From Streptomyces aculeolatus (GTDB taxonomy: Bacteria; Actinomycetota; Actinomycetes; Streptomycetales; Streptomycetaceae): 64,000 nt of DNA. A program made the translations under genes and the position numbers. Where the stretch lies: NCBI RefSeq assembly GCF_020400605.1, contig NZ_JAINRD010000003.1:186001-250000 (forward strand). Direction: 5' to 3'. The notes beneath the pieces are model-generated. The model saw only the letters and a program-made list of their open reading frames with translations, had not been told where the DNA came from and ran no database searches. Position 1 is the first letter of the stretch; the number at the start of each line of letters is the position of its first letter. This document shows, in pieces, positions 1 to 9,025 of the stretch.

Positions 1-3000
1 AGCTCGGACGGCACGTCGTCGCCGACGGTCACCTCGAAGCCCAGCCCGCGGTCGATGGTCAGCGGCCGGAACGTGGCGCGTACGTACTCCAGGAGCTTGG
101 TCAGCGGGATCCGCTGCGGGCGCACGTCGACCCGGCCCGCCTCCACCTTGGACAGGTCCAGGATGTCGTTGATGAGCTGCAGCAGGTCGGAGCCCGCCTG
201 GTAGATGGTGCCGGCGAACTCCACCTCCTGGTCCGACAGCCGCCCGTCGGCGTTGTCGGCGAGCAACTGGGCGAGGATCAGCAGGGAGTTCAGCGGCGTG
301 CGCAGCTCGTGCGACATGTTCGCCAGGAAGTCCGACTTGTACTGCGACGACGTGGCCAGCAGCGACGCCTTCTCCTCCAGCTCCGCGTTGGACCGCTGGA
401 GTTCCTCGGAGCGGGTACGCAGCTCGGACGTCAGCCGCTGCGACTGCGACAGCAGCGCCTCGGTGCGGGCGTTGGCGAGGATGGTGTTGAACGAGACGCC
501 GATGGTGTGCGCGAACTGGTCGACGAAGGTCAGCTGGATCTCGTTGAACTTGCTGAACGAAGCCAGCTCGATCACGCCCAGCAGCCGGTCCTCGAAGAGG
601 ATCGGCAGGATGAGGATGCTGGAGGCCGGCGCCGAGCCCAGGCCGGACTCGACGGTCACGTAGTCCTGCGGGGCGTCCTCGATCAGGATCCGCTTCTTCT
701 GCTGCACGGCCTGGGCGATCAGCCCGCGGATCGGGGACTCCGACTGGAGGTCGTCCCGGCCGCGGCCGCCGACGCCGTAGTCAGCGATGAGCTCCAGGCC
801 CTCGCCGTCCGCGGCGCCGGAGTCGACCCGGAAGAACAGCTCGGAGTGCGCGTTCACCAGCGGCGCCAGCTCGCGCAGGATCAGGTCCGCGACCTCCACC
901 ATGTCGCGGTGGCCCTGCATCAGGCCGGCGATGCGGGTGAGGTTGGACTCCAGCCAGTCCTTGGTACGGGTGGTCTCCCGCAGGTTGGACACCATGCGGT
1001 TGACGTTGTCCTTGAGGTCGGCGACCTCGCCCTGCGCCTCGACGGTGATGGACCGCGACATGTCGCCCTTGGCCACCGCGCTCGCCACCTCCCCCATGTT
1101 GCGCACCTGTGTGGTGAGGTTCAGGGCCAGCTCGTTGACGCTCCTCGTCAGCCGCTTCCAGTTGCCCGACACCCCCTCGACACGCGCCTGGCCGCCGAGG
1201 CGGCCTTCGCTGCCGACCTCGCGCGCCACCCGGGTCACCTCGGAGGAGAACGACGACAGCTGGTCGACCATCGTGTTGAGGGTGGTCTTGAGTTCGAGGA
1301 TCTCGCCGCGCGCGTCCACGTCGATCTTCTTCGACAGGTCGCCCTTGGCCACCGCCGTGGCCACCTGGGCGATGTTGCGGACCTGCGACGTCAGATTCGA
1401 CGCCATGAAGTTCACGTTGTCCGTCAGGTCCTTCCACACCCCCGAGACACCGTGCACCTGCGCGCGCCCGCCCAGCTTCCCCTCGGTGCCGACCTCGCGC
1501 GCCACCCGGGTGACCTCGTCCGCGAAGTCGCGCAGCTGCTGCACCATGCTGTTCACGGTGGTCTTGAGTTCGAGGATCTCGCCGCGCGCGTCCACGTCGA
1601 TCTTCTTCGACAGGTCGCCGTTGGCCACCGCGGTGGTCACCAGGGCGATGTTGCGGACCTGCGACGTCAGATTCGACGCCATGAAGTTCACGTTGTCCGT
1701 CAGGTCCTTCCACACCCCCGACACGTCCCTGACCTGCGCCTGACCACCGAGGTTGCCGTCGGTGCCGACCTCGCGCGCCACCCGGGTCACCTCGGAGGAG
1801 AAGGCCGACAGCTGGTCGACCATGGTGTTGAGGGTGGTCTTGAGTTCGAGGATCTCGCCGCGCGCGTCCACGTCGATCTTCTTCGACAGGTCGCCGTTGG
1901 CCACCGACGTGGCCACCTGGGCGATGTTGCGGACCTGCGACGTCAGATTCGACGCCATGAAGTTCACGTTGTCCGTGAGGTCCTTCCACACCCCCGACAC
2001 GTCCTTCACGTGGGCCTGGCCGCCGAGGATGCCGTCGGTGCCGACCTCGCGGGCCACCCGGGTGACCTCGTCGGCGAACGCCGACAGCTGGTCCACCATC
2101 GTGTTCACCGTGCTCATGAGCTGGCGTATCTCACCGCGCGCGTCCGCGGTGATCTTCTGGCTGAGGTCGCCCCGCACCACCGCCGTGGTCACCTGGGCGA
2201 TGTTACGGACCTGGGAGGTCAGGTTCGAGGCCATCAGGTTGACGTTGTTCGTGAGGTCCTTCCACACCCCCGACACGTCCCTGACCTGCGCCTGGCCGCC
2301 GAGGATGCCGTCGGTGCCGACCTCGCGGGCCACCCGGGTGACCTCGTCGGCGAACGCCGACAGCTGGTCCACCATCGTGTTCACCGTGAGCTTCAGCTCC
2401 AGCAGCTCCCCCGCGGTCTCCACCGTCACCTTGCGGGTCAGGTCGCCGCTGGCCACCGCGGTGGTGACGGCGGCGATGTCGCGCACCTGACGGGTCAGCC
2501 GGGAGGCCATGGTGTTGACGGCCTCGGTCACCGCGCGCCAGGAGCCGGACAGCCCCCGCACGCTGGCGCGGCCGCCGAGCCTGCCCTCGGTGCCCACCTC
2601 GTGCGCCACGCGCATCACCTCGCCGGTGAAGGCGGACAGGTGGTCCACGACGCGGTTGAGCCCCACGCCCAGACTGCGCAGCTCGCCGTGGAGCTGCCGG
2701 GTGCCGACCCGCAGCTCCATGTGCTGGCTCAGGTCGCCCTCCGCCACGGCCTCCAGCACCCGGGTGGCGTTCGTCATCGGCACGGCCAGCGCGTCGAGCA
2801 GGTCGTTCGCGTCGTGCACGGTCTGCGCCCAGTCGCCCTGGCCCGTGCTGGCGGATATCCGCTCGTCCAGCACGCCTTTCCGTGCGACCACCCCCCGCAC
2901 CCTGCGCACCTCGGACGCCAGGTGCTCGTTGCGGGCGGCCACCTGGTTGAAGGCGTCGGCCACCTCGCCGAGCACCCCGTCGCCGTCCTCGGGCAGGCGC

Positions 3001-3092
3001 GCGGAGAAGTCGCCGTCGCGCAGCGACCTGAGCGCGGTCAGCAGCGGGCGCAGCTCGGCGGGGTCCGCCGACTGCTTCTCACGGTCCTCCAT
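1..3092 (-). CDS. HAMP-array sensor histidine kinase, C-terminus beyond window
   Basis: Soluble sensor kinase; about 1030 residues are visible and the gene runs off the left edge, so the ATP-binding domain and any receiver domains are not seen. No membrane segment is visible. Order: eight HAMP-type modules (about residues 10-700; the central ones are near-identical 92-residue units with a [19 protein letters not shown] core), a GAF-like domain (about 725-870), a coiled coil, then a HisKA H-box [12 protein letters not shown] with the phospho-acceptor His near residue 928. The ATG at 3092 is preceded by a weak GGGGAG. The architecture resembles fungal group III kinases and Streptomyces OsaA-type osmotic/developmental kinases; orthology to OsaA is only an inference. 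It is divergent from a PP2C phosphatase gene, which suggests a shared stress-signalling role. Confidence 0.9.
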   Translation of the reverse strand, partial: MEDREKQSADPAELRPLLTALRSLRDGDFSARLPEDGDGVLGEVADAFNQVAARNEHLASEVRRVRGVVARKGVLDERISASTGQGDWAQTVHDANDLLDALAVPMTNATRVLEAVAEGDLSQHMELRVGTRQLHGELRSLGVGLNRVVDHLSAFTGEVMRVAHEVGTEGRLGGRASVRGLSGSWRAVTEAVNTMASRLTRQVRDIAAVTTAVASGDLTRKVTVETAGELLELKLTVNTMVDQLSAFADEVTRVAREVGTDGILGGQAQVRDVSGVWKDLTNNVNLMASNLTSQVRNIAQVTTAVVRGDLSQKITADARGEIRQLMSTVNTMVDQLSAFADEVTRVAREVGTDGILGGQAHVKDVSGVWKDLTDNVNFMASNLTSQVRNIAQVATSVANGDLSKKIDVDARGEILELKTTLNTMVDQLSAFSSEVTRVAREVGTDGNLGGQAQVRDVSGVWKDLTDNVNFMASNLTSQVRNIALVTTAVANGDLSKKIDVDARGEILELKTTVNSMVQQLRDFADEVTRVAREVGTEGKLGGRAQVHGVSGVWKDLTDNVNFMASNLTSQVRNIAQVATAVAKGDLSKKIDVDARGEILELKTTLNTMVDQLSSFSSEVTRVAREVGSEGRLGGQARVEGVSGNWKRLTRSVNELALNLTTQVRNMGEVASAVAKGDMSRSITVEAQGEVADLKDNVNRMVSNLRETTRTKDWLESNLTRIAGLMQGHRDMVEVADLILRELAPLVNAHSELFFRVDSGAADGEGLELIADYGVGGRGRDDLQSESPIRGLIAQAVQQKKRILIEDAPQDYVTVESGLGSAPASSILILPILFEDRLLGVIELASFSKFNEIQLTFVDQFAHTIGVSFNTILANARTEALLSQSQRLTSELRTRSEELQRSNAELEEKASLLATSSQYKSDFLANMSHELRTPLNSLLILAQLLADNADGRLSDQEVEFAGTIYQAGSDLLQLINDILDLSKVEAGRVDVRPQRIPLTKLLEYVRATFRPLTIDRGLGFEVTVGDDVPSE
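1190..2470. repeat. 276-bp tandem DNA repeats encoding HAMP modules
   Basis: The central HAMP units are repeated at the DNA level with an exact 276-bp period (92 codons). The segment gtcttgagttcgaggatctc starts at 1285, 1561 and 1837. A second long identical block, beginning gccgaggatgccgtcggtg, recurs 276 bp apart near 2020 and 2297. Wobble positions are conserved too, which points to recent duplication or gene conversion rather than selection on protein alone. Confidence 0.9.
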
Positions 3093-3207
3093 CACTCCCC
3101 ATCCCGGCACGCTCGGTGCCTGGCCGGTCGCGCCTCCGTGTTCGCTCCTCACCCAAGGAGCTTTTGTTCATTATATTAGGATTTGTCTAGGTTGAGAGGA
3201 GCCCTCA
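3093..3207. promoter_or_regulatory. Divergent AT-rich promoter region
   Basis: Short intergenic region between the kinase (minus) and the phosphatase (plus). It has a striking AT-rich patch at 3161-3193 in an otherwise GC-rich sequence. On the minus strand a TATAAT hexamer lies at 3175-3170, about 80 bp from the kinase start, and is a credible -10. The plus-strand ribosome binding site GAGAGGAG ends about 6 bases before the GTG at 3208. No clear -35 partner was found, so promoter placement is tentative. Confidence 0.4.
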
Positions 3208-5022
3208 GTGCAGGCCGTCTCTCCGGGCAGGTCCCGCGCGCAGGACGGGTCCGGCATACGCACGGAACTGCCGGTCACCCGGCAGGCGCCGGCGCGCGCC
3301 CGGGCCTACGTCCGCGCCATGATCACCGAGCGGGCGCTCGCGACCTCCTCGCTCGGCCCGCCCGCCGAGCAGCTGGCCGACGACGCCGCGCTGCTCACCG
3401 GCGAGCTGGTCACGAACGCGCTGATCCACGCCGGCACCCCGATGGAGCTGGCCTGCCGGGTGGAGACCGACCCGGCGGCGGACGACGCCCTGACCGGCGC
3501 CGTGGTCGAGGTGTACGACCGGCAGCCGACGGCCACCGTGCCGTGCGCCCCGGACGGCACGGGCAGCGGGCGCGGGCTGGGACTCCAGATCGTGTCGACC
3601 CTCTCCGACGCGTGGGGGGTCACCTACCGGCACACGGAGAAGGCCGTGTGGTGCCGCCTCACCCTGCCCCCGCCGGGCGAGACGAAGGTGCCGGTAGGCC
3701 CGCTGAGCCCGGTGCTCTACCAGCAGCTCCAGGCCACGGAGGTGGCCCACCCCCTCGCCCGTACCGAGTACCGCGGCCAGGCCGGCGTGGGCGGCCACGG
3801 CGGCACGTTCCTCGCCGAGGCCAGCGAGCTGCTGGCCGGGCAGCTCGACGAGAAGATGGTCGCCGCCCTGGCCACCCAGCTCATGGTGCCCCGGCTCGCC
3901 GACTGGTGCGCCGTCTGGCTGCTCGCGGAGGACGGCGGGATGCGGCTCACCAGCGTCTGGCACGCGGACGAGCAGCTCATCGGCCCGCTCCGCGGCGACC
4001 TCGAAGCCGAGGCCCCGCCGCCGAAGCTGTGGACCGCGGGCACCCCCTGGCCGTGGCCGCAGAGCGCCGGCACCGACGACGGCGGCTCGGCACTGGCGTT
4101 CTCCCTGGTCTCCGGCGGGACGTACCAGGGCACGCTGCTGATCGGGCAGGCCGGCCCGCCCGAGATCACCGACTCCGTGGCCCACATCGTCGAGGACGTC
4201 TCCCGCCAGGTCGCCCAGGCCCTCGTCACCGCCCGCCAGTACACCCGCCAGACGAGCATCAGCAGGGCCCTCCAGCGCCGGCAGCTCCCGGCCACGCTGG
4301 GCCGGCTGCCCGGCATGGAGTCGGCGATCGTCTACGAGCCCCACGCCAGCGGGCAGACCGTCGGGGGCGACTTCTACGACCTCTTCCCCACCGGTGACGG
4401 CCGGTGGTGCTTCCTCCTGGGAGACGTACAGGGCAAGGACGTCGAGGCGATGTCGGTGACCGGCCTGACCCGCCACCTGGTGCGGCTGCTCGCCCGCGAG
4501 GGCCACGGCGTCGAGTCCGTGCTGCGCTGGCTGAACGCGATGATGGCGGAGGACGCCGCGGAGGCGGTGAGCGCCAGAGGAGAGGGGGCGCGGCCCCGCT
4601 TCCTCAGCATGGTCTACGGGGAGCTGACGCCCGACCCGAGCGCGGGCGGCGCCCAGTGCCGCCTCGCCAGTGCCGGCCACCCCCTGCCGCTGCGGATGAC
4701 CGCGGACGGGGAGGTGGGCTCCGTGGTCCGCTCCCAACTGCTCCTCGGCATCGACGAGGACGCCGAGTTCAGCGCCGACACCTTCCGGATCGCGCCCGGC
4801 GAGACGCTGCTGTGCGTCACCGACGGGGTCACCGAGCGCCGCGACGGCCAGCGCCTCCTCGACGACGGGGACGGGCTGGCCGGCATCCTGCGCACCTGCG
4901 CGGGCATGGGCGCGATGGCGGTGGCCGAACGGGTCCGCCAGGCGACGCACGACTTCAGCCCCGAGCCGGTCGAGGACGACCTCGCGATGGTGGTGCTGCA
5001 CGCGGAGGCACCGGCGCGCTGA
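3208..5022 (+). CDS. Anti-sigma-type ATPase / GAF / SpoIIE-like PP2C phosphatase fusion
   Basis: Predicted cytoplasmic serine/threonine phosphatase of the SpoIIE/RsbU class, which acts on anti-anti-sigma factors. The N-terminal part (about residues 20-155) is a HATPase of the RsbW type, with N-box ELVTNALIHAG near 65-75 and glycine box GRGLGLQIVSTL near 119. A GAF-like sensor follows at about 215-345. The C-terminal PP2C domain (about 355-600) keeps metal-binding Asp motifs GGDFYD and GDVQGKD. Having the kinase and phosphatase of a partner-switch in one chain is a recurring Streptomyces theme. Start GTG 3208 has a strong GAGAGGAG site. It ends convergent to selA with only a weak potential hairpin between. 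The target sigma-factor pathway cannot be read from the window. Confidence 0.88.
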   Translation: MQAVSPGRSRAQDGSGIRTELPVTRQAPARARAYVRAMITERALATSSLGPPAEQLADDAALLTGELVTNALIHAGTPMELACRVETDPAADDALTGAVVEVYDRQPTATVPCAPDGTGSGRGLGLQIVSTLSDAWGVTYRHTEKAVWCRLTLPPPGETKVPVGPLSPVLYQQLQATEVAHPLARTEYRGQAGVGGHGGTFLAEASELLAGQLDEKMVAALATQLMVPRLADWCAVWLLAEDGGMRLTSVWHADEQLIGPLRGDLEAEAPPPKLWTAGTPWPWPQSAGTDDGGSALAFSLVSGGTYQGTLLIGQAGPPEITDSVAHIVEDVSRQVAQALVTARQYTRQTSISRALQRRQLPATLGRLPGMESAIVYEPHASGQTVGGDFYDLFPTGDGRWCFLLGDVQGKDVEAMSVTGLTRHLVRLLAREGHGVESVLRWLNAMMAEDAAEAVSARGEGARPRFLSMVYGELTPDPSAGGAQCRLASAGHPLPLRMTADGEVGSVVRSQLLLGIDEDAEFSADTFRIAPGETLLCVTDGVTERRDGQRLLDDGDGLAGILRTCAGMGAMAVAERVRQATHDFSPEPVEDDLAMVVLHAEAPAR

Positions 5023-5121
5023 CCCCGGCGGGGGTGCGGGCGCACCGGCGAACACGCGCCACCTGCCGGCTCCCGCGCCGGTGAGCGCCGGCTGCGGCCG
5101 TACGGGGCCGGGGAGCCGCGG

Positions 5122-6432
5122 TTACGCCTCCCGCGGCGGCCCGCCGGCCGTGGCGAGGACGGCGGCGAGCAGTGCCGCGTCCTCCTCCTCGGGCACCGTC
5201 CGCAGATCGAGCAGCAGCCGGTCGCCGTGTACGCGGCCGACGACGGCCGGGTCGCCGGCGCGCAGCGGCCCGGCGAGGGCGGCGGGCAGCGCGACGGCGG
5301 CGCTCGGCAGGGTGACGCCGGGTGCTCCCCCGCCGCCGACCCGGGCGTCGCTGGGCACCGCCTCGGCGGCGACGCCCCGTTCGGCGAGCCCGGCCGCCAG
5401 CGTCTCGGCGCGGGCGGCGAGTTCGGCCTCGCCGGCCGCGAGGGCCCGGGCCACCGGGGGGCGGGGGCCGAGGAGGGTGGCCTCCAGGGCGGCGAGGGTC
5501 AGTTTGTCGACACGCAGCGCGCGGGCCAGCGGATGGGTGCGGAGCCGTTCGACAAGGTCGCGCCGGCCGAGCAGCAGGCCCGCCTGGGGGCCGCCGAGCA
5601 GCTTGTCCGCGCTGGCCGTGACCAGGTCGGCGCCCTGGTCGAGGGAGGTCGCGGCGTCGGGCTCGTCCGGCAGCGCGGGGTAGGGCCGCAGCAGCCCGGA
5701 GCCGATGTCGTGGACCACGGGAACGCCCAGCGTGGCGAGCCTGGCGACCGGAACGGCGGAGACGAAGCCGGTGGTCAGGAAGTTGGAGGGGTGGACCTTG
5801 AGGACGAAGCCGGTGTCGGGGCCGGCGGCGCGCGCGTAGTCGTCGAGGTGGGTGCGGTTGGTGGTGCCGACCTCGACCAGCCGGGCGCCGGTGCTCTCCA
5901 GCAGCTCGGGGAGGCGGAACCCGTCGCCGATCTCGACCAGTTCGCCCCGGCTGATGAGGATCGCCCGCCCGCCGGCGAGGGCGGTGGCGGCCAGCACCAG
6001 TGCGGCGGCGTTGTTGTTGACCAGATGCACGGCCTCCGCGTTCGGGACGGCCTCGGCCAGGGCGGCCGACGCGCCCCTGCCGCGCCGCGCGCGGCGCCCG
6101 TCGCGCAGGTCGAACTCGACGTCCGTGGGTCCTGACGCGGCCCGCAGCGCCTCGGCGGCGGCCGCGGAGAGCGGGGCGCGGCCCAGGTTGGTGTGCACGA
6201 CGACGCCGGTGGCGTTCACCACCGGGCGCAGCGAGGTGGCGTTGCGCGGCAGGGCGGCGACGGCCGCGTCCGCCGCCTCCTCGGGGGCCAGCGCTCCGGC
6301 CCGTACCCGCTGCTGGGCCTCCGTGACCGCGCGGCGGACCAGGGTGGGCCCCAGCCGCCGTACGGCGTCGGCGAGCCGGGGGTCGGCGAGCAGGGCGTCG
6401 GTGCGCGGAACGCGGCGTCTGGCGTCCGTCAA
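5122..6432 (-). CDS. selA: L-seryl-tRNA(Sec) selenium transferase SelA
   Basis: PLP enzyme that converts Ser-tRNA(Sec) to Sec-tRNA(Sec) using selenophosphate. The 436-residue product matches the usual SelA length. It carries the PLP-lysine region TASADKLLGGPQAG and the upstream VVHDIGSGLL aspartate motif, plus the N-terminal RRRVPRTDALLADPRL typical of the family. I chose the TTG at 6432 (protein LTDARRRVPR...) because GGGGAGG lies six bases upstream. The open frame extends further upstream, but that extension is arginine/proline-rich and unlike SelA. It is divergent from selD across 164 bases. No selB or tRNA(Sec) gene was found in the window. Confidence 0.92.
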   Translation of the reverse strand: MTDARRRVPRTDALLADPRLADAVRRLGPTLVRRAVTEAQQRVRAGALAPEEAADAAVAALPRNATSLRPVVNATGVVVHTNLGRAPLSAAAAEALRAASGPTDVEFDLRDGRRARRGRGASAALAEAVPNAEAVHLVNNNAAALVLAATALAGGRAILISRGELVEIGDGFRLPELLESTGARLVEVGTTNRTHLDDYARAAGPDTGFVLKVHPSNFLTTGFVSAVPVARLATLGVPVVHDIGSGLLRPYPALPDEPDAATSLDQGADLVTASADKLLGGPQAGLLLGRRDLVERLRTHPLARALRVDKLTLAALEATLLGPRPPVARALAAGEAELAARAETLAAGLAERGVAAEAVPSDARVGGGGAPGVTLPSAAVALPAALAGPLRAGDPAVVGRVHGDRLLLDLRTVPEEEDAALLAAVLATAGGPPREA

Positions 6433-6596
6433 CGCCTGCCTCCCCGGTGGCGTCGGAGCAGCCGGGGGCCGGCCGCATCGGCGTGGGCGGCCGTGGGGCA
6501 CCAGGCGCCCACCCGCCTCGGGCAGGGAGTCTACGTCCCGGGCGGCGCCCCGAACCCCCTGTCCGGGCACGGCGGTCCGGGGGTAGCGTCCGGCGG

Positions 6597-7601
6597 ATGA
6601 CCGTGCGACTGACCCAGTACGCGGGCGGCGGTGGCTGCGCCTGCAAGATTCCTCCCGGCGAACTCGACGACCTGGTCTCCTCCCTGAACCGGACGAGCAG
6701 CAGCCCGCAGGATCCGGCCGCGGAGTTGCTCGTGGGCCTCGAAGGCGGCGGGGACGACGCCGCCGTGGTCCGGCTCGACGGCGAGCGGGCCGTCGTCACC
6801 ACGGCCGACTTCTTCACGCCGGTGGTGGACGACGCCTACGACTGGGGGCGGATCGCGGCGGCCAACGCGCTCTCCGACGTCTACGCGATGGGCGGCACCC
6901 CGTGGGCGGCGATCAACCTCCTCGCCTGGCCCAGGGAGACGCTGCCGATGGAACTGGCCGCCGAGGTGCTGCGGGGTGGCCGGGACGTGGCGCACGCGGC
7001 GGGCTGCCAGGTCTCCGGCGGCCACAGCGTGACCGACCCGGAGCCCAAGTACGGGATGTCGGTGGTGGGGATGGTCCACCCCGAGCGGATGCTGCGGCTG
7101 GACGCGGCCGAGCCGGGGCGGGCACTGACACTCACGAAGCCGCTGGGCAGCGGGGTGCTCAACGCCCGGCACAAGGCGACGGGCGAGGTCTTTCCCGAGG
7201 CGGTCGCGGTGATGGCCGCGCTGAACCGGGACGCCTCGGTCGCGGCGGTCGCCGCGGGCATCCGGGCGGGAACGGACGTCACGGGCTTCGGCCTGCTGGG
7301 CCACGCGTACAAGCTGGCGCGCGCCTCCGGTGTGACGCTGGCGATCGACGCGGCGGCCGTTCCGTTCCTGGCGGCCGCCGGGCCGGCGGCGGCCGGCGGC
7401 TTCATCAGCGGCGGCACCCGGCGGAATCTGGCGTGGGTGGAGCCCTGGGTGGAGTTCGGTTCGCTCCCCGAGGTGGACCGGCTGCTGCTGGCCGACGCGC
7501 AGACCTCGGGAGGGCTGCTGCTGGCCGGCGAGGTGGCGGGGCACCCGGTGATCGGCGAGGTGCTGCCGCCCGGCGAGGCGCCGGTGGTGGTACGCGGGTG
7601 A
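6597..7601 (+). CDS. selD: Selenide, water dikinase SelD (selenophosphate synthetase)
   Basis: Makes selenophosphate from selenide and ATP, the Se donor for SelA. The 334-residue protein has the N-terminal active-site loop GGGGCACKIPP, in which the first Cys and the Lys correspond to the catalytic Cys17/Lys20 pair of E. coli SelD. This is therefore the cysteine form and not itself a selenoprotein. AIR-synthase-type ATP motifs follow (GDDAAVV, TTADFFTPVVDD, SDVYAMGG, GCQVSGGHSV, TDVTGFGLLGH). ATG 6597 is the natural start. No strong Shine-Dalgarno is visible. The 164-base gap to selA must hold both promoters, and no obvious hexamers stand out there. Confidence 0.95.
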   Translation: MTVRLTQYAGGGGCACKIPPGELDDLVSSLNRTSSSPQDPAAELLVGLEGGGDDAAVVRLDGERAVVTTADFFTPVVDDAYDWGRIAAANALSDVYAMGGTPWAAINLLAWPRETLPMELAAEVLRGGRDVAHAAGCQVSGGHSVTDPEPKYGMSVVGMVHPERMLRLDAAEPGRALTLTKPLGSGVLNARHKATGEVFPEAVAVMAALNRDASVAAVAAGIRAGTDVTGFGLLGHAYKLARASGVTLAIDAAAVPFLAAAGPAAAGGFISGGTRRNLAWVEPWVEFGSLPEVDRLLLADAQTSGGLLLAGEVAGHPVIGEVLPPGEAPVVVRG

Positions 7602-7667
7602 ACGGTGCGGCCCCGGAGCCCGGTTCGTGCGGCGGGGAAAGGAGTCGGCTTGTATGTACACCGTCAT

Positions 7668-7681
7668 TCTACCCGGGTAGA
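7668..7681. promoter_or_regulatory. Perfect 14-bp palindrome TCTACCCGGGTAGA before the Mau-like cluster
   Basis: The inverted repeat TCTACCCGGGTAGA has no mismatch and lies 63 bases before the GTG start of the six-gene cluster, in the only appreciable gap (7602-7743) between selD and that cluster. A TTGTAT hexamer at 7650-7655 could be a -35 element. The site is well placed for an operator, but the cognate regulator is unknown. Confidence 0.45.
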
Positions 7682-7743
7682 GTGAGCCGCCGTCCAGCGC
7701 AACAGGTTCGAGACACCGTCCCCAGGGTTCTCAGGAGGACCAC

Positions 7744-8448
7744 GTGGCGTCATCCACTGCCGTCGAGCACCGCGCGTTGGACGGTATCGCGTACCGTCTC
7801 GCCGCCGACCTCGACCTGACACGGCCCGCGACCTCCGTGGTCGAGGTGATCGCGGACGGCCGCCTGTACGAGCTGACCGCCGGCCCGGCCGACCTGGCCG
7901 AGTCGGTGGCCGCGTCCCTGGGGGTCACCGCGTTCGACAACGAACTCTCCTTCCAGGGGGGCACGTTGCGGACCGCCACCACCAGCGAGTACGACGCGCA
8001 GTCGCAGCAGGTGGAGAACCCGGTGCTGGTGGTCTGGCGGGGCCGGCGGTTCAGCCTGGTCACCCGGCTCTACCGGGCCGCGCTCAGCGACGTGCTGCTG
8101 CTCCTGCGCACCCTCGGCATCGCCGAGCACTCCGACGGCATCACGCTCACCCCGGACGCCGCCGCCGGCACCCGCCTGGCCCGGCCGGCCACGGTGCTCA
8201 AGGAGGTGCCGACCCTCGGACTGGTCGAGATGAGCCGCCCCACCCGCGAGCACACCGTTCAACTCCCGCCCTGGAAGGGTGCGTCGGTGTCCTCGGGAGA
8301 GCTGTTCCGCGACTCGCTCTCCGACGGGCGCCCCTTCTTCGTACTCTCCGGCGAGGAGGTGTGGGCGACCATCGTGCCGCTGGCCGACACCGCCGCCGAG
8401 CACGTTCCCACGCTGGTCGGGGCGCTCGACCTGCGGGCCGTGGGGTGA
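7744..8448 (+). CDS. Uncharacterised protein, first gene of the Mau-like cluster
   Basis: A 234-residue acidic protein that I do not recognise. It has no signal peptide and no membrane segment. Its sequence alternates hydrophobic strands and charged loops, compatible with a globular alpha/beta protein. The GTG start at 7744 has an excellent AGGAGG site. Its stop overlaps the next start (GTGA overlap at 8445-8448), so it is probably translated with the MauE-like gene. By position it may be a cytoplasmic partner of the exported product, but nothing in the sequence fixes a role. Confidence 0.85.
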   Translation: MASSTAVEHRALDGIAYRLAADLDLTRPATSVVEVIADGRLYELTAGPADLAESVAASLGVTAFDNELSFQGGTLRTATTSEYDAQSQQVENPVLVVWRGRRFSLVTRLYRAALSDVLLLLRTLGIAEHSDGITLTPDAAAGTRLARPATVLKEVPTLGLVEMSRPTREHTVQLPPWKGASVSSGELFRDSLSDGRPFFVLSGEEVWATIVPLADTAAEHVPTLVGALDLRAVG

Positions 8449-9023
8449 CGTCCCTGATCGCCGCCACGGCGACGGGCGTGGCGCTGCTGGCCCTGCTCGC
8501 GGGCGGCGCCGCACACCTGAGCCGGCCCGCCGCCCTCCCGGACGCGCTGACCGCGCACCGGCTGCTGCCGCGGCGCGCCGTGCTGCCGGCCGCGCGGGCG
8601 GTGACGGCCGCCGAGTGCCTGCTCGCCGTCGCCTGCGCCGCCGCGCTGCTCGCCGGCCACCGCGCCGGGCTCGCCGCCGTACTCGGCGCCGCGGCGCTCG
8701 TGTTCGCCTGCTACGCCCTCTACACCGGGTACGCGTTGGCGGCCGGGCGCGGCGGCCCCTGCGGCTGCTCGCGCTCGGACGTCCCCCTCAGCTCCTGGGT
8801 CGCCGGCCGGGCCTGGGCGTTCGCCGGGCTGGCCGCCGTCGGCGCCGCGCTGGCGGCGGGGCGCATCGATCCGCCGGGCGGCCCGGCCGAGTGGACCACG
8901 GCGGCGCTGGCCGCCGTGACCCTGGCGGCCCTGCTCTGGGTGCTGCCGGCCGCCATGGCCCGGCCCGTCCCGCCGGCACGCGCACCGGCCGGCCCCGTAC
9001 CCGCCGTCGAGGGAGGCCGCTGA
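8445..9023 (+). CDS. MauE-like (DoxX-superfamily) membrane protein
   Basis: 192-residue integral membrane protein with four hydrophobic segments (about 4-24, 50-72, 75-98, 118-136) and a further one near 147-170. It has the conserved MauE-type loop PCGCSRSDVPLSSW with a CxC pair. In methylotrophs MauE and MauD are needed for export or disulfide maturation of the methylamine dehydrogenase small subunit MauA, and the electron-relay role is inferred from that precedent. I placed the start at GTG 8445, overlapping the previous stop by four bases. A longer upstream frame exists but is arginine-rich shadow sequence. Confidence 0.82.
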   Translation: MTSLIAATATGVALLALLAGGAAHLSRPAALPDALTAHRLLPRRAVLPAARAVTAAECLLAVACAAALLAGHRAGLAAVLGAAALVFACYALYTGYALAAGRGGPCGCSRSDVPLSSWVAGRAWAFAGLAAVGAALAAGRIDPPGGPAEWTTAALAAVTLAALLWVLPAAMARPVPPARAPAGPVPAVEGGR

Positions 9024-9025
9024 CC

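Noticed and set aside
1190..2470. Regular repeats read as a CRISPR array
   Set aside because: The period is 276 bp in coding phase (92 codons) and both repeat and spacer translate to HAMP modules.
309..3179. Very long open frame on the plus strand over the kinase gene
   Set aside because: It is antisense to conserved HAMP, GAF and HisKA sequence; high-GC DNA leaves opposite frames open. Its product is low-complexity and arginine/histidine-rich.
6433..6596. Possible tRNA(Sec) gene in the selA-selD gap
   Set aside because: A GGGTTCG string occurs on the minus strand, but no 8-bp acceptor stem, UCA anticodon loop or long variable arm could be assembled.
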